This document shows, one piece after another, positions 43,513-54,092 of a DNA stretch of 64,000 nucleotides. Within the stretch, counting starts at the first letter, position 1. Each line of letters begins with the position of its first letter. A program made the position numbers and the translations under genes. The notes below the pieces were generated by a model. It was not told the origin of the DNA. It saw only the letters and a program-made list of their open reading frames with translations, and did no database searches. This stretch comes from Timema cristinae (Eukaryota > Arthropoda > Insecta > Phasmatodea > Timematidae), in assembly GCA_039000515.1 (NCBI GenBank), contig JBCFYV010011135.1:28515326-28579325 (forward strand). Reading direction: 5' to 3'.

Positions 43513-43830
43513 TTTATTTGTTCTCAGAGAGGTCTTCACCCTTCCCTCCCCTTCCCTTTTGGTTCGGGGCGAGATATCGAACGCGTCGTCTACAGAAGAT
43601 GGAGGCTGGCTGGGCCGACTGATATGTGGGACGAGTCTCAGCTTCAATGGGTCGTCAGAAAGAAGGAGAGCGAGAGCGTCAGTGCCGTGCGTGTAGTACT
43701 CCGGCGTGAGCTACTCCAGGATCTGTCAGAGCGCCACTACCGGGTGGGCTTACTACTTGACCATGAGGCCGGCTATCCAAGGACTGTCATGAGGGTTCGT
43801 GTGGATCATCTCCCCATTGTCTGCCACTAA
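43513..43830 (+). CDS. Open frame in the Gypsy 3' internal region, unknown
   Basis: Open for 106 codons between pol and the 3' LTR, with an internal ATG at 43,624. The peptide is highly charged (VVRKKESESVSAVRVVLRRE and further on), with no transmembrane segment, so it is not envelope-like. The first-copy version is frameshifted. It could be a small accessory protein or a fortuitous frame in a GC-rich stretch; I do not recognise it. Confidence 0.3.
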   Translation, partial: FICSQRGLHPSLPFPFGSGRDIERVVYRRWRLAGPTDMWDESQLQWVVRKKESESVSAVRVVLRRELLQDLSERHYRVGLLLDHEAGYPRTVMRVRVDHLPIVCH

Positions 43831-43893
43831 CGGCAGGGAAGGTACCGCCCTGCCGTTACGCCTACTGCTGAGGACTCCTTCTGACATCCCGTC

Positions 43894-43905
43894 AGGGGGG
43901 GAGGA
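43894..43905 (+). promoter_or_regulatory. Polypurine tract
   Basis: AGGGGGGGAGGA immediately precedes the 3' LTR and is the expected primer for plus-strand synthesis. Confidence 0.85.
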
Positions 43906-45118
43906 TGTAACAACTTACATTGTAACAACACTCACCAACTCGGACAGACAACTGGGACAGCGATGTAACGACTTACATGGTAACAACACTCGCCAACTGG
44001 GACAGCCAACTGAGTCAACACGCGGCACTAGCTTGACCGGCGACCTACGCTCTCGCCAAATACATCGGACTGACTGAAGGCGTGTCCGCGCCTGCCGGCA
44101 ACGAGGCTCGACCACGTGTTCGGCCAGCAGAGAAGATGGATAGAAGAGTTCCGTTTCCGCCTTCGCCGAGCTTCGAGAAGGTGCTAGGTGTTCGATATGA
44201 GTCTCGAACCTCTCCTCCCCCCTTGTTTGTAATGTTCTCCAACCTTCCTTTCCTTCGATCCGCCCCCCTTCTCTGAGAATTATATTTCGTATAAATACTA
44301 GCGGTACCGGGATCTCAGGTCACTTACTACCCCACCGGCTCGAGGATAAGAGGTGAGGGCAGCGACTGGGTTTCGGGGGATATTACCTTCCTACCAAATT
44401 TACTGTTTCGGCGTCATGGGGGGGAACTCTTTCTAAATTACTATTTGGACTTTGTTATTAACTTATGTTTATTTGAATATTGACTATGCTACGCGCTTAT
44501 CGCTGCTGGGAGTTAGACCGTCGCTTTCGCCACCGCTTATATCCAGGGTCTGGGCCCTATTCAAATGTATTTCATACATTTGCCAATATTAGCTTTTAAC
44601 CTGAGATTGTCAGGTCCTGGGTTCGAAACCCGGCTTATGTTATTTTCAAGTATAGCTGTTTCTGGACTCATCTTTGTTCGCCAAGTTAAACGCCTAGGGT
44701 TGTTAAGTTATTATTACCTTGTGGCCTTGTTTGATTGTTATGACGTCACGTTTGCTACGGGCGTCTGTAAGAAAGATATATATTTATACTAGGGTGGATA
44801 ACTTAAACGCTAGAGTAACCAGTTTAGGAACTAATCAATTTAACGAAGTAACCAAAGACCATGTCACTGAGATCCCGGACCGTTACCTTTGATGGGTTTA
44901 ATGTAATGTGATTTGCCTTGAGGAGGTAACGTTTATGTTTACCTTTGATGTAAGTGATTTCCGCAATGGACGGAAAAGCGCGCTTCACGCGGTGTTGATT
45001 GTTTGCTCAGCTTGTTATTGTTCTTTTTTGACTAAATAAAATTGTTATGTTCATTCAGGTAACTCTTTACCTAATTTACTGCCTCTCTCACCTTATAGAT
45101 ATTAAGGGGGGGGTTGCA
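43906..45118 (+). repeat. 3' LTR of Gypsy element
   Basis: 1,213 bp, TG...CA, and the same TATA box and AATAAA as the 5' LTR. It seems to differ from it only by one C and one G in runs near 44,215 and 44,378. Confidence 0.95.
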
Positions 45119-45235
45119 AGTTGATCAGGTCTTTGATGCCACTGATAAATGATATTTTGTTTGTAACGTCTGTTACGTCATAACCAACAAAGGGATTACA
45201 CTTTTTTTTAGTGAATTAATTAAAATGATACAGCC

Positions 45236-45480
45236 ATCTTCGGTGGTCGCGTGGTCTAAGGTGCTACTTTAGCAGTAGACTAGACTGCCGATGATGGGGA
45301 GTTCGAGGTTCGAATCTCTGTCGGGTGTACTGATGAAGGTTTTCCAAACTGCTTTTCCACCATCCTTACACACAAATGTGGGTACACATACATTAAATAT
45401 ATAACTTCTATCCCCTAAAATCATTAGGGTAATTAGTACATAAGCATATAACACGAACGGGTAGTAAGACATGGTGATAA
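45236..45480 (+). mobile_element. SINE-B1 copy
   Basis: Head TCTTCGGTGGTCGCGTGGTC, TAGCAGTAGACTAGACTGCC, B box GGTTCGAATCTC, tail CACGAACGGGTAGTAAGACA. Confidence 0.88.
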
Positions 45481-45892
45481 AAATAAATTAATACAGTTTT
45501 ATAATTTTTTAAATGATTTTTTACCCTACCATCTACACAAATTTATAAAAGTCCTTTTACCGATTGCTTAAAATTGTTATATCAAATACAGGTTTTTATA
45601 ATTGTATTAGAAATAAATTTTTAAGATTTTTACAAATTTCGAATTTCTATAATGTATAATATTATAGGATTCGAAATATTATAGAGTTCCATCACTAAAA
45701 ATATTTGTTTTTGTTTCAATGTTATATATTTAAAACTAGCCAAACAAAACGTTAAACTGTTTTTTATTTTTATCATCGCGTCTTAATACCCTTTTTTTTG
45801 GTTGCTTGTCTGGCCTACATCAATCTCATCCCAGTTAGTGGAAAGATTAACCAGTAATGACGTGTAGGCTATTTCCATGTCCCGATGAGATG
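45481..45892. other. AT-rich DNA
   Basis: No feature recognised. Confidence 0.4.
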
Positions 45893-46735
45893 AGGGTGAT
45901 AGCGAGTATGAGGGTGATAGTGTGTATGAGGGGTGATGATAGCGAGTATGAGGGGTGATAGCGAGTATGAGGGGTGATAGCGAGTATGAGGGTGATAGTG
46001 TGTATGAGGGGTGATGATAGTGTGTATGAGGGGTGATGATAGTGTGTATGAGGGGTGATGATAGCGAGTATGAGGGGTGATAGCGAGTATGAGGGGTGAT
46101 AGCGAGTATGAGGGGTGATAGCGAGTATGAGGGTGATAGCGAGTATGAGGGTGATAGCGAGTATGAGGGGTGATAGCGAGTATGAGGGTGATAGCGAGTA
46201 TGAGGGTGATAGCGAGTATGAGGGTGATAGCGAGTATGAGGGGTGATAGCGAGTATGAGGGGTGATAGCGAGTATGAGGGTGATAGCGAGTATGAGGGTG
46301 ATAGCGAGTATGAGGGGTGATAGCGAGTATGAGGGGTGATAGCGAGTATGAGGGGTGATAGCGAGTATGAGGGGTGATAGCGAGTATGAGGGTGATAGCG
46401 AGTATGAGGGTGATAGCGAGTATGAGGGGTGATAGCGAGTATGAGGGTGATAGCGAGTATGAGGGTGATAGCGAGTATGAGGGTGATAGCGAGTATGAGG
46501 GGTGATAGCGAGTATGAGGGGTGATAGCGAGTATGAGGGGTGATAGCGAGTATGAGGGGTGATAGCGAGTATGAGGGGTGATAGCGAGTATGAGGGGTGA
46601 TAGCGAGTATGAGGGTGATAGCGAGTATGAGGGTGATAGCGAGTATGAGGGTGATAGCGAGTATGAGGGTGATAGCGAGTATGAGGGGTGATGATAGCGA
46701 GTATGAGGGGTGATGATAGCGAGTATGAGGGAGTG
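45893..46735. repeat. 18/19-bp minisatellite, about 45 units
   Basis: GATAGCGAGTATGAGGGGT and its 18-bp form with three G, intermixed, plus units with an extra GAT and a GTGTGTATGAG variant near the left end. The array is strand-asymmetric, G-rich on plus. It is stop-free on the minus strand, giving two overlapping 320-330-codon frames that are artefacts. Confidence 0.95.
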
Positions 46736-46837
46736 GAACCAGTGAAAACACTTAAACCTAACTCAACTCTAACCAACCAAACCTTGTTGATCGTTGTGGT
46801 AGTTCCACTTTCGGGAAAAAATACCCAAGGTACCAGC

Positions 46838-46900
46838 CGGGAATCGAACATGGGGACCCTAGCTTCGTAACCAGATACACTGAGCCATTATATCCGTTCT
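46838..46900 (-). repeat. tRNA-like segment, minus strand
   Basis: On the minus strand a B box, GTTCGATTCCCGGC, follows TGGCTCAGTGTATCTGGTTA at tRNA spacing. No acceptor stem can be closed, so it looks like a SINE head or tRNA relic, not a gene. Confidence 0.4.
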
Positions 46901-47017
46901 TGCAATACGCATGTGTACCAACAACCCTAATGTGTTAGAGATCAAGATGATTTAATTTAGAGGAATTGTATCAAGCTTATCGACGAGGGTAATACGATTT
47001 TTTTAAACTTTTTTTTT

Positions 47018-47128
47018 TTAAAAACACCCTCATTACACCGGATCCTTAATCTGACCCCAATCTCCCTTACATTGACAGCCAAGTATATTGCGAGAGTCAA
47101 TCCTTAGACCACGTGGCCCCTGAAGTTT
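47018..47128 (-). mobile_element. SINE-B head fragment, minus strand
   Basis: AAAACACCCTCATTACACCG, CCCCAATCTCCCTTACATTG, ATATTGCGAGAGTCAATCC and AGACCACGTGGCCCCTGAAG follow the reversed SINE-B1 head. Confidence 0.65.
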
Positions 47129-47449
47129 TGTATCAATCTGTAAATAAAAAGAAGAAAAAAAAAAGAAGCTATTTGGTCTTGTATTATTTTCATGGCCCCT
47201 GGAAGTCCTCAGAAGTCTGTGTGTATCCGCGTCTTGCTGTAATTACATTTCAACTTCAACTTCAAAGTCGATTACTTCCCTCCTTTTAAACCAATCTAGC
47301 GGTTTACCGAGAGCATTTTATACGTCGGTTGGTTGAGAGGTGGCTAAACAAGTTAGGTAGAAAAAGAGGTCTGAGAAGACTTATCCGGAATTACTGACTT
47401 ACCGTGGGAAAAACTCGTCAAATTTATACTATAAATATATATAATACTA
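47129..47449. other. Unassigned sequence
   Basis: Mixed composition; no feature recognised. Confidence 0.35.
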
Positions 47450-47795
47450 CTATAAAGCCACATGGCTGACTCACTCACTGACATTAATGTTTACCCACTT
47501 ACAGATGAGCTAGAAACTTGAAATTTGGCAAACTTATAGCTTATAGGCTGTAACCTACGGGAAAATTCCAAAAAGTTACACATTTAAATTTTTAACCCCC
47601 GAAATAAATTCAAAATGGAGGAGCAACTTTAAAGTTGGTACGGACCTTTCTTTGGAGGTCTCTTGTGGCTAAACGGTAAGACCTATCAAAAATTCGGCTC
47701 TTGAATTACATTAGTTTACATCCACTTGTAAAGAAAACCCACTGGGTTTTGGGGGTGGAGCCCCCAAAGAGCAAAGCGGGTATATACAGATATAC
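47450..47795 (+). repeat. HEL-1 dispersed repeat, copy 2 (most complete)
   Basis: Runs from CTACTATAAAGCCACATGGC to a terminal hairpin, TTGGGGGTGGAGCCCCCAA, followed by AGAGCAAAGCGGGTATATAC. A 3' subterminal hairpin and AT-rich termini with no inverted repeats or target duplication are Helitron-like, but the canonical CTRR end is not evident. Confidence 0.7.
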
Positions 47796-48419
47796 CTGTA
47801 ATATTTATAAATCAATCATTGTATGTAGGAAAGATGTTAAAATTTGGAAATTACAAAAAGTTGTACTGCACATTAAAAAAAGTTTGAAATTTTTAGAGAA
47901 ACACTAACTAACCATAAATGTATTATAAAGAATGATGGTTGAGTATTTTTTATTTGAAAATGATAGCCCTCGTGGCATAGATGAACACATTAAGATTGGA
48001 AACATATTAAATTCAATCTATTAGGCTCTAATATTAATATCCAATATCAAATTATATTGCCCATGAAAAGGCTATCATGTTAAAATTAATATTTTTTAGA
48101 CCAACATTCTTTATGATATAAAATTAGTAGCTGTGTATAATTTCATATATATATATTACAACATTTTGTGATTTATACTTTTTAAAACTTTTAAGAATAA
48201 CATTTATCTCTCCTACTTGAATTTAAAATGTGCTTCAAAAATATACATAAAGGACTTTACTAACACGATTTTCTTGCATATAACTATCTAAAAGATTTTT
48301 TTCAATAATATAATAATAATAATAATCGATTTTAATGTAGATCGTTAAAGCAACCACCTTTTCTTACACCCAAAACAATTAAAATAAAAGATGACCGAAT
48401 AATTTTAAGGAATCACTTT
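47796..48419. other. AT-rich DNA
   Basis: Includes an (AATAAT)-type run at 48,308-48,326; no gene or element recognised. Confidence 0.4.
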
Positions 48420-48645
48420 CTTGTTAGACTTGTCTGCTGATAGCGGGTAAATTGGGGTTCGAATCCCGGTTAGGACTACTAACGGATTATTTTTTTTTCC
48501 TAAATGGTCTCCCACTCTCTCTCCATGCCAATGTGGGTAGATTACCTCTAAATTACTTCCTTCCTCATATCTACCCCATCAGAGTAATTTATTATCATAT
48601 AATATGTGTAAAACCTTCACAGGTCGTAAGACGCGGGGATAAAAA
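48420..48645 (+). mobile_element. SINE-B copy, head diverged
   Basis: GTCTGCTGATAGCGGGTAAA, B box GGTTCGAATCCCGG, CTCTCTCTCCATGCCAATGT, tail CCTTCACAGGTCGTAAGACG. Confidence 0.7.
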
Positions 48646-48805
48646 AAAAAATCCACATTTCTGCACAGTTGTATATCTATAAAATGTATACACCTTTTTA
48701 TTTGATTTCGTTTTATAAAATCACTATTTTCTGGTCTAAAGGTAAATATTTAAAAAAAAAATTATTTGGGAAATAAAGAGTAGAAACTTCACAAAACAAA
48801 ATATA

Positions 48806-49289
48806 ATCTATACTTATAAAATAACATGTCCTGATTGACTGACTGACTGACTGACTGATTCATCATCGCCGAGCGCAAACTATCAAGGCTACAAGCATGA
48901 AATTCGGACTGTATATTCATTTTGTTATGTAGGCACCCACTAAGAAAGGATTTTAGAAAATTCCACCCCAAAGGGGTCAAAATAGTGGATGATAATATGT
49001 ATGATAATATGTATAAAAGTCCGTCATTTTGAAAGTTACATAAACAAAATTTTGTATTTCGGTTATTGACGTAAAACAATAAATATGTGTTTCAGGAATT
49101 TTGGAAATTTTATTTAATAAGGGATGAAAAGGGGGGTGAAAGTTTGTATCGGACTTGCATTATTTTTGTTCCGAGGTCAAGTTATGGTCATTAACGTAAC
49201 GTAATATTTTAAATTAATCTGTAAATACATATGTATATTTTCGTATTTGTATATAATCAACTTCCACGCGAGCAAAGCCGCGGGCAACA
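48806..49289 (+). repeat. HEL-2 Helitron-like repeat
   Basis: Starts TCTATACTTATAAAATAA, has GATTGACTGACTGACTGACT, CGAGCGCAAACTATCAAGGC and AGCATGAAATTCGG, and ends CACGCGAGCAAAGCCGCGGG then CAACAGCTAT. The GC hairpin about 10 bp from the end and the TC start are Helitron traits; the terminal CTAT departs by one base from CTRR. There is no Rep/helicase, so it would be non-autonomous. Confidence 0.55.
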
Positions 49290-49420
49290 GCTATCTATTG
49301 TTTAATATTTCTTTTATGCTCTTTGGTTATATGCGATGTTCTTTTTATTATTCTCACTATGTTTCTGTAGCGATGTATATTATTTAGTTTCACATCTCTT
49401 ACGACATATAAGTATAATTT
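49290..49420 (+). repeat. Repeat D 3' fragment
   Basis: ATGCTCTTTGGTTATATGCG and TTTCTGTAGCGATGTATATT match the 3' part of D at 27.1 and 52.8 kb. Confidence 0.55.
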
Positions 49421-49708
49421 TGATAAACGATCGTTTAAGTCTAAACGGTATACCGTCCTATTTATTTTAAATATGTGAACAGTAATCAAACGAAAGAAGA
49501 GGTTATTCACTAATGAAAATAGGGAAAAGGGTAGATCAGAGTTAATTTTAAAACGTAAAATCTTATGGGTCCCGAGTTCTATTCCTGACATGGCCAAAAA
49601 AATTTATCATTGGTGAAATGTGGTTTTACCCTTTCATATTGATGAATAAATAACGGCCGGGGACTTGGCGTTGTGTCTTTTCTAGATTTAAGTAGATTCA
49701 AAAGTTTT

Positions 49709-49955
49709 TTAAGCACCGCGTCTTGCTACCAGTTCGGTTTATACGCTGATATACTAATCACACTAATGGTTTTAGGGTTAAGACGGCTATATCTATAGAA
49801 ACGTACCCGCAATTGCGTGGAAGGAAAGTGGAAAGCTGTTAAAAAAAACACCTTCTATATACCCGACTGAGATTTGAACTTTGATCTCACCGTCCTCGGA
49901 GGTCTAGTCTACTGCGAGAGTTGCGCTTTAGACCACGCGATTACCAACGTGGGTG
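49709..49955 (-). mobile_element. SINE-B1 copy, minus strand
   Basis: Reversed tail AGCACCGCGTCTTGCTACCA, body AATTGCGTGGAAGGAAAGTG, GAGATTTGAACTTTGATCTC, and ACTGCGAGAGTTGCGCTTTA then GACCACGCGATTACC. Confidence 0.83.
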
Positions 49956-50236
49956 TTTAAAGTCGTGTACTGATATAATTAGTAGGTTCAGTAAGTGCAC
50001 GTCAAATACCACAATTAAATGAAAATAATAATATTCAAAACATAGTATGTAATTACCTGGGAATGTCAGGAAATTGCTACAATCAAATTTTTCTAGTCAC
50101 CCTGTGGTAGCATTCAACGCCAGCTGTGTGTTCTAATTTTAAATTTATATCTCACGTATCTTTCTGAAGTTGCCGACATGTCGTCTACTATAAGCAATAT
50201 TATTTCCTGTTCACACTAACCAGGAAGTTAAACAAC
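49956..50236. other. AT-rich DNA
   Basis: No feature recognised. Confidence 0.4.
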
Positions 50237-50517
50237 TAGGTGAGCTGGCGGTCTAGGAGTAAGGTGTCGGACTTCTGTGCTGGGGGTCCGGTGTTCAATC
50301 CTCGGTCCCGGCACAGATTTATCTGATTACCAAACCCTTCCTTCACCTCTGACAAGACGTGTATTAATCACAACTTGTGAATGTGTGGAGTGACAGGCCT
50401 CCACCGTGGTTCGGATTCCACGTTAAACTGTAGGTCCTCCATTTCATCTCACTATCACCCTACCATTACACATTAGCGTAAGTGCGTATAACCCGAACGG
50501 GTAGTAAGACGCGGTGC

Positions 50518-50551
<34 letters not shown>
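50237..50551 (+). mobile_element. SINE-A copy, close to family consensus
   Basis: AGGTGAGCTGGCGGTCTAGG head, GTGTTCAATCCTCGG B box, full body (ACAAGACGTGTATTAATCAC), tail CCCGAACGGGTAGTAAGACG and a clean (ATA)n of about ten units. One of the best copies for building a consensus. Confidence 0.93.
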
Positions 50552-50967
50552 CGTTAATTACAATTAATTAACAGGAGGACAATAATTAATATGGATGGAA
50601 TACATGAAAAAAAATCACACCTTGTTAAGATAATTGTTTCAAACTGTGGAATATTGCTTTTTATTCAGTAATTATTTTTTAGAAGGTTTTAAATTGTTAG
50701 TAATTTTTCTGGTCTAAAGTGATAATTGTGGTCACCATTAATTACTCTACTATCTAGTATAATAGCATTTTAATGAAGTATTTGGTAATTTTCAACATTT
50801 GTTAATGGTAGTTTTACGAGCCTCGATTTTTCTCCATGTTTATATCGTTACTTATATTTCAGGGGTTCATTATAATTTATTTTATGATTTTAATTTCTAT
50901 TAATTTTTATATTCATATAATTTTGTCTTTTTTAGTTAAGATACCAATATTTTTAGGTTTGATTACA
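50552..50967. other. AT-rich DNA
   Basis: No feature recognised. Confidence 0.4.
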
Positions 50968-51207
50968 CCCCTTCTTACTACCCATTCGGGTTTAACTCCT
51001 ATGTACTAATTACGCTAATGGGTTAAGGATGAGGAAGGTTGAATTTAGAGGAAGAGTACCTGTATTTGCGTGGAGAGAGTGTGGTAAACCATCTAGCAAA
51101 ACATCATCACTACACCTGATCGAGTTTCGAACCTTGGGCTCTCCGTCATCTGCAATCTAGTATACAGTGAGAGTAGCGCCTTATACCATGTGTTCACAAA
51201 GAGGGTA
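50968..51207 (-). mobile_element. SINE-B1 copy, minus strand
   Basis: Reversed tail CTTCTTACTACCCATTCGGG, TGTATTTGCGTGGAGAGAGT, GAGTTTCGAACCTTGGGCTC, and CAGTGAGAGTAGCGCCTTAT then ACCATGTG. Confidence 0.83.
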
Positions 51208-51310
51208 ATGTTTTTAGTTAATCTATGATTACCTACCAAACGCTTATGTGGAAGCCTTTGTTTCATGATCCATGATTTTATCTGTGGTTCAGTTGAGATT
51301 AGGATGATTT

Positions 51311-51632
51311 GGCTCCCCCCCCGTGGGTTTTCTTTCCAATTGGACGTAAACTAATGTAATTCCAGAGCAGTTTTTTGATAGGTCTTACCGTTTAGCCACA
51401 AGAGAACTCTAAAGAAAGGTCCGCACCGACTTTAAAGTAACTCCGACAGTTTGAATTATTTTTTTTCGGGGGTTGAAAATGAATTTTTCTAATTTTTTGT
51501 AATTTTCTCTTTGGTTACAGGCTAGAAGCTATAAGTTTGCCAAATTTCAAGTTTCTAGCTCATCTGGAATTGGGTAAACATTAATGTCAGTGAGTGAGTC
51601 AGCCGTGTGGCTTTATAGTAGTGTAATAACGT
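51311..51632 (-). repeat. HEL-1 dispersed repeat, copy 3
   Basis: Reversed: TTTTGATAGGTCTTACCGTT, AAGAAAGGTCCGCACCGAC, GCCAAATTTCAAGTTTCTAG, GTCAGTGAGTGAGTCAGCCG, and ending GGCTTTATAGTAGTG. Confidence 0.75.
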
Positions 51633-51687
51633 GTGAATTAGTTTTGGTTTATTAGGACGACTTTTTGTAATGTCTAACATGCTTACA

Positions 51688-51945
51688 CCCACTTTGGTGG
51701 CCGCATGGTCTAAGGTGCTACTCTAGCAGTAGAGACTAGACTGCCGATGACTGAGATCTCGAGGTTCGAATCTCGGTCAGGCGTACTGAGGCAGATTTTT
51801 TTTATCAAAATGTTTTTTTCCACTTTCTCTCCACGCAAATCCTGGTACAGTTTCTATAAATATAACCTTCCTAATCGTTAAAATCTTAAGCATAATTAGT
51901 ACATGAGTGTATAATACGAACGGGTAGTAAGACGCATTATTAAAT
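51688..51945 (+). mobile_element. SINE-B1 copy
   Basis: Head CACTTTGGTGGCCGCATGGT, CTAAGGTGCTACTCTAGCAG, B box GGTTCGAATCTCGG, tail TACGAACGGGTAGTAAGACG. It runs through a shared (ATT)n into the next fragment. Confidence 0.88.
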
Positions 51946-52005
51946 TATTATTATTATTATTATTATTAGCACCGCGTCTTACTACCCATTCGGGTTATAC
52001 GCAAG
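51946..52005 (-). mobile_element. SINE 3'-tail fragment, minus strand
   Basis: (ATT)n followed by AGCACCGCGTCTTACTACCC and ATTCGGGTTATACGC, then unrelated DNA. Only the shared tail of SINE-A/B is present, so the family cannot be decided. Confidence 0.8.
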
Positions 52006-52144
52006 TAGTAAATTAAAAAAATATCAATAAAAAGTGTTTTCAAAACGCCTCTAATATTTCCAGGAATGTTTGAAATATATGACCTTATGCTTGCTCTTAC
52101 TTAACTACATTCTCATTCTTGGATGGACTCTAATAGCTTTTTTT

Positions 52145-52860
52145 TTTGTATTACCTATCGGGTAGAGAAAGTATTGTGATCGTAAAAAATCGAACACATT
52201 TTTTTAATGGATTTGGCCTTTTAATGTCATCTGTAACTCAATCTTTTCATTTAATTTTTTTTTTTCATTACAGTCTGTGTGTCTGTTATTGGAACTAGAG
52301 CCTAAACCATTGTACTAATCCGGCTAAAACTTTGTATTTAGGGATTTAATAAGGTTACTCAAAGTTTTTATTTATTATTATATTATATACAACCCTAAAA
52401 TTAAAGGTACCTAGCTTACTTGGGGGAGGAAAGAGAACAATTCTATTTGCTTCAAATCCGTTCTAACAATTTTGATAGAAAACTCGTTTCTAGACACTGT
52501 TTAGGATTAGAAAGAAAAGGGTGCGTTTAATTTTACCTTGAAAATGATTTTGAGGATACTTTACATCAGCGTAGATTTCCAATTTTGATCATATCTCCGC
52601 GACTATTTGGAATATGAAATAACTTACTATTGCAAAGTTGCAGTACTTTTATAAAATACTTTTAATTTTTAAATGTATGCTTATAAAACTGATATTGTAT
52701 TTGGTAAATTGAGTTCAGAAATGTGGGAAGTTGATTTGTGAGCAGATATGTTAATTTTTTTTTTCTTTAACAGTTTTTATTATTTAATTTTCACTCTTTA
52801 GTTTCTGCAACGATGTATATTATTTCATTTGACACGAGTTTTAAGTAAACGTCCCAAATT
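52145..52860 (+). repeat. Repeat D, near-complete copy
   Basis: GGGTAGAGAAAGTATTGTGA at the left, then TGGAACTAGAGCCTAAACCA, TCCGCGACTATTTGGAATAT, and TTTCTGCAACGATGTATATT at the right. It gives the order of modules without the HEL-1 insertion seen at 26.7 kb. Confidence 0.7.
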
Positions 52861-53029
52861 TTATGTAAAGGAGTAATACATTTTATTCGGTACACCGCAT
52901 CGTTTCTTAGCCTAAATACGCTACCAATATTCAGTACATTACTAATAAACTATTTTATTTAAAAAAAATTCTGATATATATATAATCTATATGGATTATA
53001 TATATATATATATTTAAATTTTATATGTA

Positions 53030-53290
53030 CATGGAATACAAACTAACTTAACCTAGGACAGTACGTCTAATACTACACACCCAGCCCTAACTCCTAAATA
53101 TTTACTAATTGGATAGCAGGACTTATAAACTAACTTAATCTAGGACAGCACGTCTAATACTACACAGCCAGCCATAGCTCCTAGATATTTAATAATTGAA
53201 TAGAATGACTTACAAACTAACCTAACCTAGGACAGCACGTCTAATACTACACAGCCAGCCCTATCTCATAGATATTTAATAATTTGAAAC
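53030..53290. repeat. 87-bp tandem repeat, about 3 units
   Basis: Unit contains AACTAACTTAACCTAGGACA, GTACGTCTAATACTACACA and TCCTAAATATTTACTAATTG. Starts fall at 53,041, 53,128 and 53,215. Confidence 0.92.
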
Positions 53291-53867
53291 CAACACGAAA
53301 TTATATAAAACATTAAATATAATCATTATCACCGATGGAAATCTAACCACGGTTCTCTAGAATTGTATGTAAAACTACCAATCCTTTTGTTCAACATCTA
53401 TTATCCTCCATGTCTTTCGACATGAACTGAACTTTATAGGACTAAAAGTGCAAATTCCGATGAATAATTTACCTTCTTGAATATATACACTTGGTAACTC
53501 TGTATTTTTTTTTCTGTCACAAAGACTCCTTTTTTTTTTTTTTTTTACAGTGGACATGAAAGGTCACGTATCATGTTTTATTAATAAACGAGATTTGAAC
53601 CCAGTTCTATTGAAGCATTCCACGTGTACACTTTCCCACGGTATATTTCATGCTCCAAAGTTGTTAGACAAGCCCCATACGAAATGGTCACTAGCGCCGA
53701 TACTCACCCTAGGGACACTAAAACGAACCAATAGGAAAGCTAAAAAAACTTCAAACAGGTTTTTTTTTGTGAGAACTCAAAGATGAAAAAAACCTTTAAA
53801 AAAACGTTGTTTACGCGTTATATCATATTCAACACGCTTAACTTTAATAAAAAAAACACGTTACCCT
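53291..53867. other. Unassigned sequence
   Basis: Includes a T-run at 53,529-53,546. The 53,550-53,770 part is GC-balanced and open, but shows no acceptor/donor pair or recognisable domain. Confidence 0.3.
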
Positions 53868-54092
53868 TTCGTATAGTCTAAGGCGCTATTCTCGCAGTAG
53901 ACTAGACTGCCGATGACAGGGGAAAACGAGGTTCGAATCTCTGAGGGTGATTTTTCAAAAACGGTTTTTCACTCTCATTCCACTCGAATTTGGGTACACT
54001 TCTTCTGAATATAACCTTCCTAATTAAAAAACCATTAGTGTAATTAATACTCAAGTGTATAACCCTAACGGGTAGTAAGACACGGTGCTAAA
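53868..54092 (+). mobile_element. SINE-B1 copy, head end truncated
   Basis: CTTTCGTATAGTCTAAGGCG, CTATTCTCGCAGTAGACTAG, B box GAGGTTCGAATCTC, tail CCTAACGGGTAGTAAGACAC. Confidence 0.83.

Larger units (their letters stand above)
31894..45118 (+). mobile_element. Ty3/Gypsy LTR retrotransposon locus with three LTRs
   Basis: LTR-gag-pol-LTR-(gag 3' end)-pol-LTR, bounded by TG...CA and a single 4-bp duplication AGTT (31,890-31,893 and 45,119-45,122; AAGTT can also be read). The outer LTRs (1,211 and 1,213 bp) appear to differ only in two homopolymer lengths, so insertion is recent. Domain order protease, reverse transcriptase, RNase H, integrase puts it in Ty3/Gypsy. There is no envelope-like gene. 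Neither pol copy is intact. The sequence between 34,791 and about 39,622 is peppered with one-base indels and may be an assembly artefact. Confidence 0.95.

Noticed and set aside
42871..43905. Envelope-like gene in the Gypsy element
   Set aside because: The region is under 1 kb and has no signal peptide, transmembrane segment or cleavage motif.
45783..46851. Two overlapping minus-strand open frames of 322 and 334 codons
   Set aside because: They lie entirely in the 18/19-bp minisatellite, whose unit has no stop on that strand; several frames are open at once and the peptides are pure repeats.
50237..50315. SINE heads as functional tRNA genes
   Set aside because: A and B boxes are present, but acceptor stems cannot be closed and each head continues into a conserved SINE body and tail.
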